64,000 nucleotides of DNA from Pyrus communis (Eukaryota > Streptophyta > Magnoliopsida > Rosales > Rosaceae), in NCBI RefSeq assembly GCF_963583255.1, contig NC_084807.1:18287072-18351071 (forward strand). Reading direction: 5' to 3'. Position 1 is the stretch's first letter, and each line of letters starts with the position of its first letter. Position numbers and translations under genes: made by a program. Positions 11,797 to 22,870 of the stretch are shown here, piece after piece. The notes under the pieces are model-generated. The model was not told the DNA's origin, did not search any database, and saw only the letters and a program-made list of their open reading frames with translations.

Positions 11797-12697
11797 GTGC
11801 AGTTGGATAACACACCAACCATTCGAGATGAGTACATTGAGCCTGTGCAAAGGGAAACTAGAAGATCCACCCATGTAAGAAAACCTACAATCTCAGATGA
11901 TTTCCTTGTGTATCTGCAAGCAGCTGAGTTTAGTAGTCAAGAAGAAGATCCATTAAACTTCAAGACAGCAATTGAGAGTCTCAATAATGCACATTGGCAA
12001 GAAGTTATGCAATCAGAATTGGATTCCATGAATAAGAACAAAGTATAGGAGTTGGTTGAGCTTCCACAAGGGTGTAAACCAATAGGCTGCAAATGGGTCT
12101 ACAAGACCAAGAGAGACTCAAAGGGTGATATCGAAAGATACAAAGCTAGACTTGTAGTAAAAGGTTATACTCAGCAAAAAAGAGTTGATTATAATGAAAC
12201 ATTCTCTCTAGTTTCTACAAAAGACTCTTTTAGAGTGATTATGGCACTAGTGACTTACTTCGATCTACTTCTGCATCAAATGGACATTAAGACTGTATTC
12301 TTGAATGGAAATCTTGAAAAAGAGATCTACATGAAGCAACCAGAGCATTTCATTCAAGAAGGGAGAGATAATTTGGTCTGTAAACTTAATAAGTCCATTT
12401 ATGTATTGAAATAAGCCTTGAAACAGTGGTATTTGAAGTTTGATGAGGTTGTTTCATCACAAGGTTTCGAAGAGAGCCCTAGTGACGAGTGTGTTTACAT
12501 GAAAAGGAATGGAAACTGTTTTATTTTTCTCATTTTTAACAAAGATGACAGATTATTAGCATGCAATAATGTATTATTGCTGAGTGACACCAAGAGATTT
12601 CTATCCAAACACTTTGAGATGAAAGATATGGGAGAGACAGCTTTTGTCCTTGGTATTCAGATCACTGCGTACAATAGCACTGAAGCTTCATATCACT
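11797..12697 (+). pseudogene. Copia reverse transcriptase remnant
   Basis: Three frames cover the RVT_2 domain. The first has STHVRKPTISDDFLVYLQ; the second has GCKPIGCKWVYKTKRDSKG, ARLVVKGYTQ, and HQMDIKTVFLNG with the first catalytic Asp. An in-frame TAA (12412-12414) follows SIYVLK, and the third frame runs from ALKQWYLKFDEV. The YVDD box is degraded to FNKDDRLLA. The match stops after VLGIQIT at 12697; RNase H and 3' LTR are missing. The downstream neighbour is a solo LTR of another family. Confidence 0.85.
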
Positions 12698-12774
12698 AAC
12701 CCAATCCATGCCTTGATAGAATAACCTAGAATTAAATGCTTGGTTTGGAGAATATAGGAGAAACAAGAGAAATG

Positions 12775-14283
12775 TGATGTGATAAAAACTAACACACAAA
12801 TTAAACCTCTTTTAGACAATTGTAGTATGAGTAAGTACGGATCGTTCTAAGCCGGAGATTAGAAGGGATGCTAATCAACACAAACTGGACTTAAAAACTG
12901 TAAACTAGACGAAACTAACACAAATAAGAACTAAGGGGGGTTTTTGGACGAATTTTGCATTGAAGCAACTAAATTGCAGAAACAAAGTGAATTTGGATAA
13001 AAATTGGGTGAAAGGCTAGCTAGAGGATTCTTCTCCACACATGAACCTTATGCATAAAAATCGATTTTCAGTTATTATTCCTATAAACCATGAACGACAA
13101 TGCCCCAAATTAATCGTGAACAACACTAATTAACTCTAAGATTTTCCTAATTTCATTGAATTGGACTCAGTGACGCAATCAAATTATTCTTATCAAGTTC
13201 CTTATATGAACAACATGATAATCATAAGCATTGACAAGGCATTCGGAACTATGAATTGCATGATACTCTTGCCAGGAATTTACTTAATACAATCATGACT
13301 AGTGACCTATACTACTTGTAAATATAAGTTCATAGTGATTAGGTGAAATTCCCTTATATTCTAGCATCAAATCCCTGCATGCAAACTAAGTGGGCACCCT
13401 TAATAAACATACAAGAATAAGTTTTCTATAAAACAGATAAGTAAATTGCATTCATGTTTTATGAAACAATAACTTGATGTAATCAATTTATATAAAACAT
13501 ATGATCATGGCTTCGAATTCACCTTTAGCTAAAAAGAAATTTAGTTACACATGTTCATCATAGTTGAAAAGCAATCTAAAATAAACATCGAAACTAAAAT
13601 AAGGATAGAAGGAACTAAGGAATTCCCTAGCACTCCAATGGCAAATTCGTCACAATCCTTAGGTGCAGGTGCACGACACTCCTCTTCTCCTTCCTTGTGA
13701 GCATAAATCACTCTTTTCCTCTCAGAAACTTGCAGCACTCTCTGTATTTTCTCCTCATCCCTTTTGAAAGTTACGACAATAGGTAGTATTTATAGGCAGG
13801 GGCCACGACCCAATTTGTGGAGGAAAAGGATTAGGTTGTTTGCATTATTTTAGGACTCCTAAATCAGATAGGAAGTGGTTTCATGTGATAAGGAATCCCC
13901 CTTAGAGCTAGAGATAAGGTAAAGTAGGATTAGGATAGGATAAGATAAAGTTTGTTAAGGATAAGGTTGGATAAGATAAGATTGGATAAGGTTTCCCTTT
14001 AATTTCTGATTCCTTGTCTTCCAAGCCTCAATCCTAATTCTTCCAAATTGTAGCACATTCCTAGCCTCATTTGACCACCAAAAACGTCCATCCCAAGTGC
14101 TCTCCACGCATGTTATCTAATCCAAGTCCAAAACTGCTCCAAATTGCTCCATTTTGCCTTTTTTGTCACCTTTACAAATTGGACCTACAAACACACGAAA
14201 ATAGCTTAAATCACTACAATAAATAGAAACTAAGTAAATGCAAAGAAATAAGCTAACAAAGTCGCATAAATATGCTCCTATCA
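12775..14283 (-). mobile_element. Solo LTR (Gypsy family of the 50-kb element)
   Basis: A 1509-bp unit read on the minus strand starts TGATAGGAGCATATTTATGC and ends TTTTTATCACATCA, that is TG...CA. It is flanked by a perfect 5-bp duplication AAATG (12770-12774 and 14284-14288). The sequence matches the LTR at 48690-50440 on the same strand (for example gaggattcttctccacacat, and ccataaaccatgaacgacaa-like blocks). No internal region is present, so this is a solo LTR left by LTR-LTR recombination. Confidence 0.85.
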
Positions 14284-14288
14284 AAATG

Positions 14289-14577
14289 TTGGGTTCAAAA
14301 AGTCGTATGGAGAAAGAGATCTTGGGAAGTAGAAAATGTGGGAGGAGAAAAGGAAGAAGGAATGTATGGAGAAAATGACATTTTTTTCCCTTTAAAGGTT
14401 TGTGGATACCATGTGGCATACTTCACAAACAATTAGATGGAAAATTTGAAAATCTAGCAATCGGGTGGAAATTGACTAACTAAGAGTTGAGGTGGGAAAT
14501 TGGCCAAAATTACCCAGCCCAAAAAGTCAGGTGGAACTCCAACCCACACCCAATTACCCAACCTAAAAAGTCGAACA
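14289..14577. other. Spacer between solo LTR and Cassandra array
   Basis: Purine-rich, non-coding, with a tandem cccaacctaaaaagtcg-like motif near 14517-14575. No feature recognised. Confidence 0.4.
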
Positions 14578-15258
14578 ATTAGTGTAACATCCCACATTGT
14601 CCAGGGGAGTGGATCCTGTAAGCCTTATATGTAAATTCCCATCTCTACCTAACACGAGACCTTTTGGGAGCTTACTAGCTTCGGATTCCATCGGAACTCT
14701 GAAGTTAAGCGAGTTCTTGCGAGAGCAATCCCAGGATGGGTGACCCACTGGGAAGTTCTCGTGTGAATTCCCAGAAACAAAACCGTGATGGCGTGGTCGG
14801 GGCCCAAAGCGGACAATATCGTGCTACGGTGGAGTCGAGCCTGGGATGTGGTGGGGGCCCGGGCTAGGATGTGACAATTTGGTATCAGATTCAATCCTTG
14901 GCCGAAAGTGTGATGATGAGGACATCGGGCCCCTAAGGTGGGTGGATTGTAACATCCCACTTTGCTCAGGGGAGTGGATCCTGTAAGCCTTATATGTATA
15001 TTCTCATCTCTAACTAGCACGATGCCTTTTGAGAGCTAACTGGCTTCGAGTTCCATCGGAACTCCGAAGTTAAGCGAGTTCGCGTGAGAGCAATCTCATA
15101 ATGGGTGACCCACCAAGAAGTTCTCGTGTGAGTTCCCAGTAACAAAACCATGAGGGTGTGGTCGGAGCCTAAAGCGGATAATATCGTGCTACGGTAGAGC
15201 CGAGCCCAGGTTGTGGTGGGGGCTCGAGCTATAATCCTACATTGCGCAGGGGAGTGGA

Positions 15259-15528
15259 TGTGACAGCCCGTCCCGAATTATTCATACCATAGGTGTGAAA
15301 TGATGATTTTGCCCTTGGTGGGTATTTGTCATTTTGGGGTGATTGTTTTGTGGTTTTGTTGGTTGCATCTGGACCACACACTCACCCACATCCACATCAT
15401 CTCATTCCTCCGTGTATCTCTCTCTGTCTCGAACTCTTTCTCTCTCTCCTTCTCACTTGTATGGACGGGGCTCAAAACCCTTACAAACGTGACGGCCAGC
15501 ACGCCCTGATTTCGGTCGGGGTGTGTCA
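15259..15528 (+). mobile_element. Solo LTR nested in the Cassandra array
   Basis: A 270-bp unit begins TGTGACAGCCCGTCCCGAAT and ends CGGTCGGGGTGTGTCA. It is flanked by a perfect 5-bp duplication gtgga (15254-15258, 15529-15533), which rebuilds the Cassandra LTR sequence when the unit is removed. Its two ends resemble those of the 9.25-kb element at 18711-27964, so it belongs to a related LTR group. No coding capacity. Confidence 0.85.
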
Positions 15529-15546
15529 GTGGATCCTGTAAGCCTT

Positions 15547-15568
15547 ATATATATATATATATATATAT
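15547..15568. repeat. (TA)n microsatellite
   Basis: A run of TA dinucleotides replaces the usual ttatatgtatattc of the Cassandra LTR. Confidence 0.9.
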
Positions 15569-16284
15569 GTTCTTATCTCTACCTAGCACGAGGTCTTTTG
15601 GGAGCTCATTGACTTCAGAGTTCATCGAAACTCTGAAGTTAAGCGAGTTCGCGTAAGAGCAATCCTAAGATGGGTAACCCATTAGGAAGTTATCGTGTGA
15701 GTTCCTAGAAACAAAACCATGATGGCGTGGTCGAGGCCCAAAGCGGACAATATCGTGCTACGGTGGAGTCGAGATTGGGATGTGGTGGGGGTCCGGGCCG
15801 GGATGTGACAATTTGGTATCATAGCCAATCCCTAGCCGGAAGTGTACCGACGAGGACGTCGGGCCCCTAAGGGGGGTAGATTGTAACATCCCACATTGCC
15901 CAGGGGAGTGGATCATGTAAGACTTATATGTATATTCCCATCTCTACCTAGCACGAGGCATTTTGGGAGCTCACTGGCTTCGGGTTCCATCGAAACTCTG
16001 AAGTTAAGCGAGTTTGTGCAATAGCAATCCTAGGATAGGTGACCCGCTGGGAAGTTCTTGTGTGAGTTTCCAAAAACAAAACCGTGAGGGTGTGGTCGAG
16101 GCCCCAAGCGGACAATATCATGCTACAGTGGAGTCGAACTTGGGATGTGGTGGGGGCCTGGGCCAGGATGTGACAATTAGTGGCTCAGAAGCACCGAACT
16201 ACTGAGTCGGGAAATCTATGCCAGATTGTGTGCCTGAGTGCCATGGGATGTTAGCCTGACTTGAGCCACATTATAATTTGGAAA

Positions 16285-16530
16285 AATTAGTTTCTCATCC
16301 CTATTTTTCCACCTCCACTGATTAAAACCTTATTCATTTTCAATTTTTGATCAAGGTCCTTAGATTTTATTAAACGTCATTAATTATTCCAATAATAAAT
16401 TTATTTATTTATTTCTAAATAAGTAAATATATTCATTTAGTGTTAGAAACGTTATATTTGGTAAATTCATATTTATGGCTAAATTTTTTTGTCATATATA
16501 TTTTAGTTTGTACCCATTTTTAATTTGCAA

Positions 16531-16566
<36 letters not shown>

Positions 16567-16990
16567 CAATTTGTACCCATATATTAATTCCTTTTTGTGC
16601 CCATATTTTTTTAACTTTTATTTGTATTTGTACCCGTTTTTAATTTTGCTAAATGTACCCATGCTAATTATATGTATTTATTTTATGTTTTAGAATATAT
16701 GAATAGTTATTTTTTAAAAATATGTTAATTATTATGTGGGTACATTATTTTTTTTTTGTTGCTATACTTTTTGTGAAGAACAATATTACTCTAAAATTGA
16801 TTTTTAACTATTTATTATATTTAAAAATATAATTTGAATTTGTTTAGATTTCGTAATTTGTGAGACATTCAATGCATAATTGCATGAGTTAAATTTCTTA
16901 AATGATGCTAAGAACCTCGATCAGAATATTTAAACAAATAAGGTTTCAATCTAACAATTAGGTTGATTCAGGACCGGAACCAAAATGACT
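16285..16990 (+). repeat. AT-rich long-TIR repeat X, copy 1
   Basis: About 700 bp starting near aaattagtttctcatcccta and ending gggaccggaaccaaaa-like (here caggaccggaaccaaaatga). The first and last ~85 bp are imperfect inverted copies: ggttc..tcccta, aaaccttattt and gatcaaggtccttag recur in reverse at the end. The interior has repeated ttaatttgtacccat units and a T33 run (16534-16566). The same unit occurs twice more downstream. No protein coding; a non-autonomous DNA element is likely. Confidence 0.65.
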
Positions 16991-17880
16991 CCATTTTTAA
17001 TGAATTATGGATATGGGTGCTTAGCAGCCCTTACTTTCACATTTCTTCCACTATGAGGTGAGGTGACATAGAGTTCATAAAAATTCCCACTTTGAGAGAA
17101 AATACTCTCAGCATTTCTCTTTCTCTATAATGAAAACATGTGTTTAACAATGTATTATCTATATCCTTGAAATGAAGACATGCATGAACTCATTCCTTTT
17201 TTTTTTTTTTTTTTTTTTTTTTCTGTTGACGAAATGATGAACACCTTCTTTAGTTCCAAGAAAATTGAAACGGTGAAAATTCAAAAGAAAGGCCAAGATA
17301 GTGAAATGATATATAAATAAGTAAATACGGATGTTAATAAGATTCTGGTCCCCTTTCATATTTTAAAGAAATCAATGATTACATTACTTGAAGGGAAAAA
17401 AAGATTCGTGGACAAATATTGTAATGATCTGATGCGGATAGTTCGTTTTTAGTAGTACATGAGTAGGCATGCCTTGAGGAATATTTTTGCTTACCATTAT
17501 GAAGTGATGACAATGTTTATCACCTTATTAATTATCGTAAGATGAATTTAAATTTCGAGATCTATATAATGAATGGACACAAATCTTAATATTTAAACTT
17601 ATTCAATGATAATAAGTAATATAGTGAACATTACCATTACTTGAAGTTAGTGAGCAAAATTGCACGCTTATTCTTCTCTCTAATTTTCCATTTTTTTCAT
17701 TTTCCTTCTTAAACTGAATTGATTATTTTCTATTTTTGTTCTATCTTCCATAAAGTTTTGAATATACAGCAATATTTTGCCCAAAGAGCATTTATTTGTG
17801 CATAAACTTTTGAAAATGCATAATGATATTTTACAATAAAAGTGTGTATAGGAATGGCGGGTCCTATTGATTTTGGGTAT
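16991..17880. other. AT-rich intergenic sequence
   Basis: Low-complexity stretches including a T26-type run at 17197-17222. No feature recognised. Confidence 0.4.
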
Positions 17881-18240
17881 TTTTTTTTTCTATCAAATGA
17901 TAACTTTTATTAAATTCTAATATAAATGTTTACATCTTCAGCAAGAATATTAAATAAAAATTTTGGACCAAAAGCATCTCAACAGAAAGCACCTCTATGC
18001 GAGGCAACATATGAGGCTACAACATGAGCAGTGGCATTTCCATTCCGCTTGACAAACACAAACCTCACCCCTCCTAATTGAGACGCCAAATGACCAATGT
18101 CATGGATAAAACACTCCAAAGTAGCATCTACCACATACTCCCCATTAAGCATACTAATTATCACTTAAGAGTCAGACTCAATCTCCACTTCATCACAACC
18201 CATCACATATTGATTTTGGATATGACTACATGAAAATTGA
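17881..18240 (-). pseudogene. LINE/RVT_3-type RNase H fragment
   Basis: Minus-strand reading gives VEIESDS, then a stop, then VIISMLNGEYVVDATLECF and LASQLGGVRFVFVKRNGNAT-AHVVASY. This is the C-terminal half of a plant RNase H-like domain with the catalytic Asp in ESDS and the RNGNATAH block. A second stop (TGA where Trp is usual) follows GAFC, and the frame then runs DAFGPKFLFNILAEDVNIYI to its natural end. An A-rich tail on the same strand (T run at 17881-17889) fits a 5'-truncated non-LTR retroelement. Confidence 0.7.
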
Positions 18241-18490
18241 AGGTATGAGATAAACAAGAGGTTGTGACTTGTGAGGGTTGTTTATCCAATATGTACTTCT
18301 TCTCACAATCATTTATTCTCATTCCTAAATCAAGTAACCATATATATTGTAAGCAAAGACCAAGAGTGATTTAAGTTAAGCAACACAATTAGCTAGCCAT
18401 ATATATCCAACTCCACACAAATATACAACATCTTTAGAATTCATGAGAACCGAATTTGAGACTTCTCATTGATACAATAAAAAAAAGGAA

Positions 18491-18710
18491 AAATTAGGTT
18501 CCCATCCCTATTTTTCCTCCTCCATTGATTAAAACCTTATTTCTTCTCAATTTTTGATCAAGGTCCTTTGATTTTAATAAACGTCATTAATTATTCCAAT
18601 AATAAAATATTTTTTATTTCTAAATAAGTAAATATATTCATTTAGTGTTAGAAACGTTACATTTGGTATATTCATATTTATGGCTAAATTTTTTTTTATC
18701 ATATATTTTT
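18491..18710 (+). repeat. Repeat X copy 2, left part
   Basis: Same start as copy 1 (aaattaggttcccatcccta) up to atatatttttt, where the 9.25-kb LTR element interrupts it. It continues at 27965 and again at 29959. Confidence 0.75.
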
Positions 18711-21128
18711 TGGCACACCCCGACCCGGAATGTCCAATTGGACTACGAATCAAGCTGTGCTGGCCGACAACTGGAAGGTGAAGAAGCCATAAAGTGTAGT
18801 GTGGTGGAATATGTGAATAAATTTAAACCTAAAAGTGGCTAAATATAAGAGTGCGCTGTGAGCGGGAATGAACCCATTTCACACGTGATGTAAGGGCATA
18901 AGTACTCAGTAAGATAGGGTGAGAATTATACCATTGAAGGTAAACGTCTACATGAAGATTTGCCAAGAATCCTTGTCGATAAGAAAGCTCAGTCCTGAAA
19001 ATAAAGTTTTAATAAAAACCTTTGAAAGCGTTATAACCTCTCGCCGTAAAACATGTATAGTTTCCAAGATATACATACTACATACAATATGAAAACACTC
19101 ACGATAGCCTGCAAAATATCAAGATATCAATACGGCACAATAGTTATATAAGTGCATGACATCAATAATCGTATACTTTCGCATAAGCAAACATATATAT
19201 CAAACCAAGTGCTCATCGACACATGCTGACACACAAGTTCATGCAGAGTTATTCTCACATGAACATGACTGGGTGTAATAATGATATACGCTCTAGTGCT
19301 ATAATCACATGAAGATTAACGCTATTCACAGTTACATACGAGTCGGAGTTGCCTATTGCAACCTGTATAACAGGACTGGCACCTACTTGGATCCAAGGCG
19401 AGTGTGCGGTGCGGATGTAAACATACATGTGAAAGACTGGCCCTGGCCCTGGGTGAGCACTAACGCCGGTGCAGCAAACGATGAGTATAAAACATAAATA
19501 TAGTCATGCCATAGTGGTTTGATAGTTCTAATCAACATAATATCATTCATAGCCGTAGGTATAATCATGGCATCAATAAACATACGCGTACATGTGCATC
19601 CCGTAGGATTTATGATCACTTCGTAATTTTCTGTTATTTCGCTAATTCTTATAAGTATTAGTCTAAGCTAGGCATATGTAGTAAATTCTCTTTCAATGTA
19701 TAAATGAAAACTAATAAATATGTATATACTATATAAAAGATAAGACCCATTCATCTAAAGTCCGCGCTACAACTCCCTAACATGAATATCGAGGCGTCAC
19801 GAATGATCGTCGTCTAGAACAAATATCAAATCACGTCTTAGAATTCTTATCGATAGAACATGTAACTTACATAAAACACATCCCCAATGATGTTCTAGAA
19901 TGATTTGTAACCCATTGACCAAAAGTCAACAGTCTGTCAAAGGTCGATGGTAGGGTCCACAACCCTATGTAACTCAATCCGGAAGATCCGCACCTCAGAT
20001 TTCTGATCCGTAACTTCCCAAGAGTTTCAATAAGCTTCTAGAACAACATCCTAAAGTTTCAGAACGATCAAACGGTTGAATCTCCACCAATCGCTAAAAT
20101 TAAGTGGTAGTTGACGTTTAGATTTACAAACTTAGAAAACCCATCTGGGAGGATCCGTACGTTAGATTCGTGATCCGTTAGTTCCTAATATCCTTAAATA
20201 TTATGTACTATTACGTATTAAAGTTTGGTGATGATCCAATGGTCTGATCATCGAATCGTATAATAATCAAGTGGTGGCCCTTAATGGAAATATAACCAAA
20301 CAATGGAATTTCATCAATCAGATGTCTAATATGAAATCGGGGCACCCATTTTAGCCTGGGGAGGTCAAATGGTGTCTCTGACCACGCGCCGCCCCGACTC
20401 GCAGGAAAATTCAACTATTTCCAAAAATTCTCAAATTTTACAGGAATGAAGATCTTAACGAGTAGAGCATGTTTTATACATGTGGCCAAGTCCAATTTGG
20501 TTGGGAAAAGCCTCAAATCAACATGAACCTGGAAATGGGTGCACTTCAATTCGCGTTCTTCGATGTTCCACCGCCCCTATAGTTGTTTAGGCTTTGTTCC
20601 CGGGGTTGAGGGAAGTCTATTGGTGGCGGTGGTTGGTGGAGTTACCTTCAGATTTGATGGATCGCCGCCCCAAAGCCCGTTGCACCCACTATTGCAATTT
20701 TCCACAATTCCAAACCCAATATCCTCAAATTTGGTGTGGAAATGGTAGAGGAAGGGCCGCGATGATGATTGGGAATGGTGGATTTGCCCAATTCATCGGA
20801 AAAATAGTGAATTTCACTGGAGAAACTCATCGGTCACAACCGGGTAGCGGGTCGAAAAGGAACCCAAACGATTCCTCTAATTCTCTTTTTCCTCATTTCC
20901 CCTCCTTTCTGATTCATTATTCCTTTATTCCTCATTTCTCACAAAATAATATTAAAATAATAATATAATAATTACAAGAAATATATAAAATAATAAATAG
21001 TAATCTTTACAAAAGTACTTTTCGGATTTGTAGTTCCGTAAAATCAACAATCTCGCTAGTAGGGCATTTTTGTCAATTCACTCTTTTATAAATTAATAAA
21101 ATCGTAAAATTTAGGACGGGTTATCACA
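18711..21128 (-). repeat. LTR (3' on the minus strand) of the 9.25-kb element
   Basis: 2418 bp, collinear with 25369-27964 along its length: acaccccgacccggaatgtc at the start, ggttatcaca at the end. It contains a small open frame (19309-19497) that also exists in the other LTR; this follows from common origin and is not taken as a gene. Confidence 0.85.
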
Positions 21129-22149
21129 ACCTACCCACCTTAAAAAAAATTTCATCCCCGAAATTCAAAATCATTTGTTATACAAAAATAGTGAAAAGAC
21201 AGCATAAAAATAAATATGTAAAGAAGATATCAAGTTAGAGTGGTTGCATAAAAGAGAATGCCATTCCGTCGCGATCAGATTGCAGTAATTCCTCTTTCAT
21301 GCCTCGAAACTCAAACTTTCATTCTCCTTCAATACAATACCACAATATAAAATCCTTTATGAAAACATCAAGTCAAAATAGATATATAGTAACATATAGT
21401 CAAAATACGTATATAATATAACGTACAATTTAAAATAATTGTTATGAAGTCAAAACTGAACATAGAAAAATTTCACCTACGCACTTGTAGAGTCACGTAC
21501 TCCGAGAATAAGCATGTAGTAACTTTGGGTCGAGCCCAAACAATAAATAAATAAACTAACGTAAACGGTCTAGTTGTCCACTTGCTTAACGAGTCCAAGG
21601 AATAAGTTATCGATATAATATTCTGCAGCCCGCAATACCGACAACTCACAGTTGTCTCGGTAAGTAAGTAACAAATTCCCGAGGGTGCAATATTACCATC
21701 ATGCCCCTCCTTGGAAAATACACATAAATCATCCAATTAGTGCCTCAATCGCGCTCATGTACCGCCCTCTCGGGCGACAGCGTAAATAGCACACAATTTG
21801 CTACATTGTAATCTTGATCATTCAACTACTTGTTCACAATACTCTTTTGCCAATCATGTGCTATGCATAAAATTTCCATACTATGTCTCAACAATGCCAT
21901 ACCCAAAACCAAAAATTGTAATTATAATTGTAGTTGCAAGCAACTAAAATAAAGATAACTATGTGTTACCACCATGCTAATTGTAGAATGAACAAAATGC
22001 AACATGTCCACTAAGGTTTGAGTAGCTCGTTTCATACTAATCGTTAGTCTGAGGGTGAAATGTGGTACGTGACAAAGCTTAATACACATGGCCTTCAAGA
22101 AGGCTTCCCAAGACTTGGAAATGAAACACGTGTCACGGTGAGATATAGT

Positions 22150-22153
<4 letters not shown>

Positions 22154-22205
<52 letters not shown>
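22154..22205. repeat. (AC)n microsatellite
   Basis: About 26 AC units inside the 9.25-kb element; a likely length-variable marker. Confidence 0.95.
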
Positions 22206-22206
<1 letters not shown>

Positions 22207-22689
22207 ATATAACCAAACAATGTAGTTCATAACGCCATAGTGAGCAGGTTCATATTGAATTTCCCTCGAGTTTAGCAAAACTATGCCAAGAAGAACAATC
22301 AAGAATTTGAGGGTCAAACAAGTCCATCAAATCTAGAATACAAGGTAATTGAAATTAATGCATGACATCTCGCTACAATGGTAGCTTCTGGAACATTCAA
22401 TCACCAACGGTAAGGATTCGCTTATCAGAGTATTTGTTGGGTGATTGAGGAATTAATAGTCACAACTAAAATCTAAATGTTTGGGCGATTCACCTAAACG
22501 GTCTATTCGCTTCAAAATTAGTACGAAGTGCAATAGGGTAGACACGTACGCAAGGGTGACTGGAATGCTTTCCGACATAAAAGGTGAATATGAAATCACA
22601 GTCAAAGTAGATGTTGATCAAAACGTCAGAAAATCTAAAAATTTCAAGAATGAGTAATTTAACTAAATGGTCTAAAATGTAGTCCCTCT

Positions 22690-22870
22690 AGACCAACAGA
22701 AAGTGAGCTGACTTGTCAAATTGATCGATAATCACTGAAACATTATCATGATATCCACATGTACAAGATACCTCGTACCAGGAGCTTATGGTGATATTTC
22801 CCATCTCCATTCAGATACAGAAAGTGAGCATAACCACTCAAACGATTTCTTGATAATTTGTAAGCAATGT
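22690..22870 (-). pseudogene. Gypsy integrase remnant in the 9.25-kb element
   Basis: In shifting minus-strand frames the sequence reads SGL-CSLSVSEWRWE and then GYHDNVSVIIDQFDKSAHFL, matching the integrase region SGLLQPLPIPEWKWE...VIVDRLTKSAHFL of plant Gypsy elements. The Asp in IIDQFDK lies at the D of the core fold. Stops and shifts show it is dead. Other pol domains could not be read with confidence. Confidence 0.6.

Larger units (their letters stand above)
14583..16175 (+). mobile_element. Cassandra TRIM array B: four LTRs in one insertion
   Basis: Order: LTR 14583-14876; internal part with a mutated PBS TGGTATCAGATT (14880-14891); LTR 14948 to about 15237 (3' end lost); start of a third LTR at about 15232, interrupted by a solo LTR and ending at 15810; internal part with PBS TGGTATCATAGC (15814-15825) and PPT aaggggggtaga (15869-15880); LTR 15882-16175. 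The LTRs carry the 5S-like block, for example GAAGTTAAGCGAG at 14701-14713 and GGATGGGTGACC at 14734-14745. The whole array is bounded by one 5-bp duplication ATTAG (14578-14582, 16176-16180), so it grew by recombination after a single insertion. Confidence 0.9.

Noticed and set aside
19309..19497. 62-codon open frame repeated at 26007-26195
   Set aside because: Both copies lie at the same place in the two LTRs of one element, so shared openness reflects common descent. No family resemblance.
20539..20968. Open frames with fair length in the LTR (also at 27257-27686)
   Set aside because: Same LTR explanation as above. The frames shift between copies and resemble no protein.
22154..22205. Possible regulatory CA-repeat
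   Set aside because: A simple microsatellite within a dead retroelement. No gene nearby to regulate.
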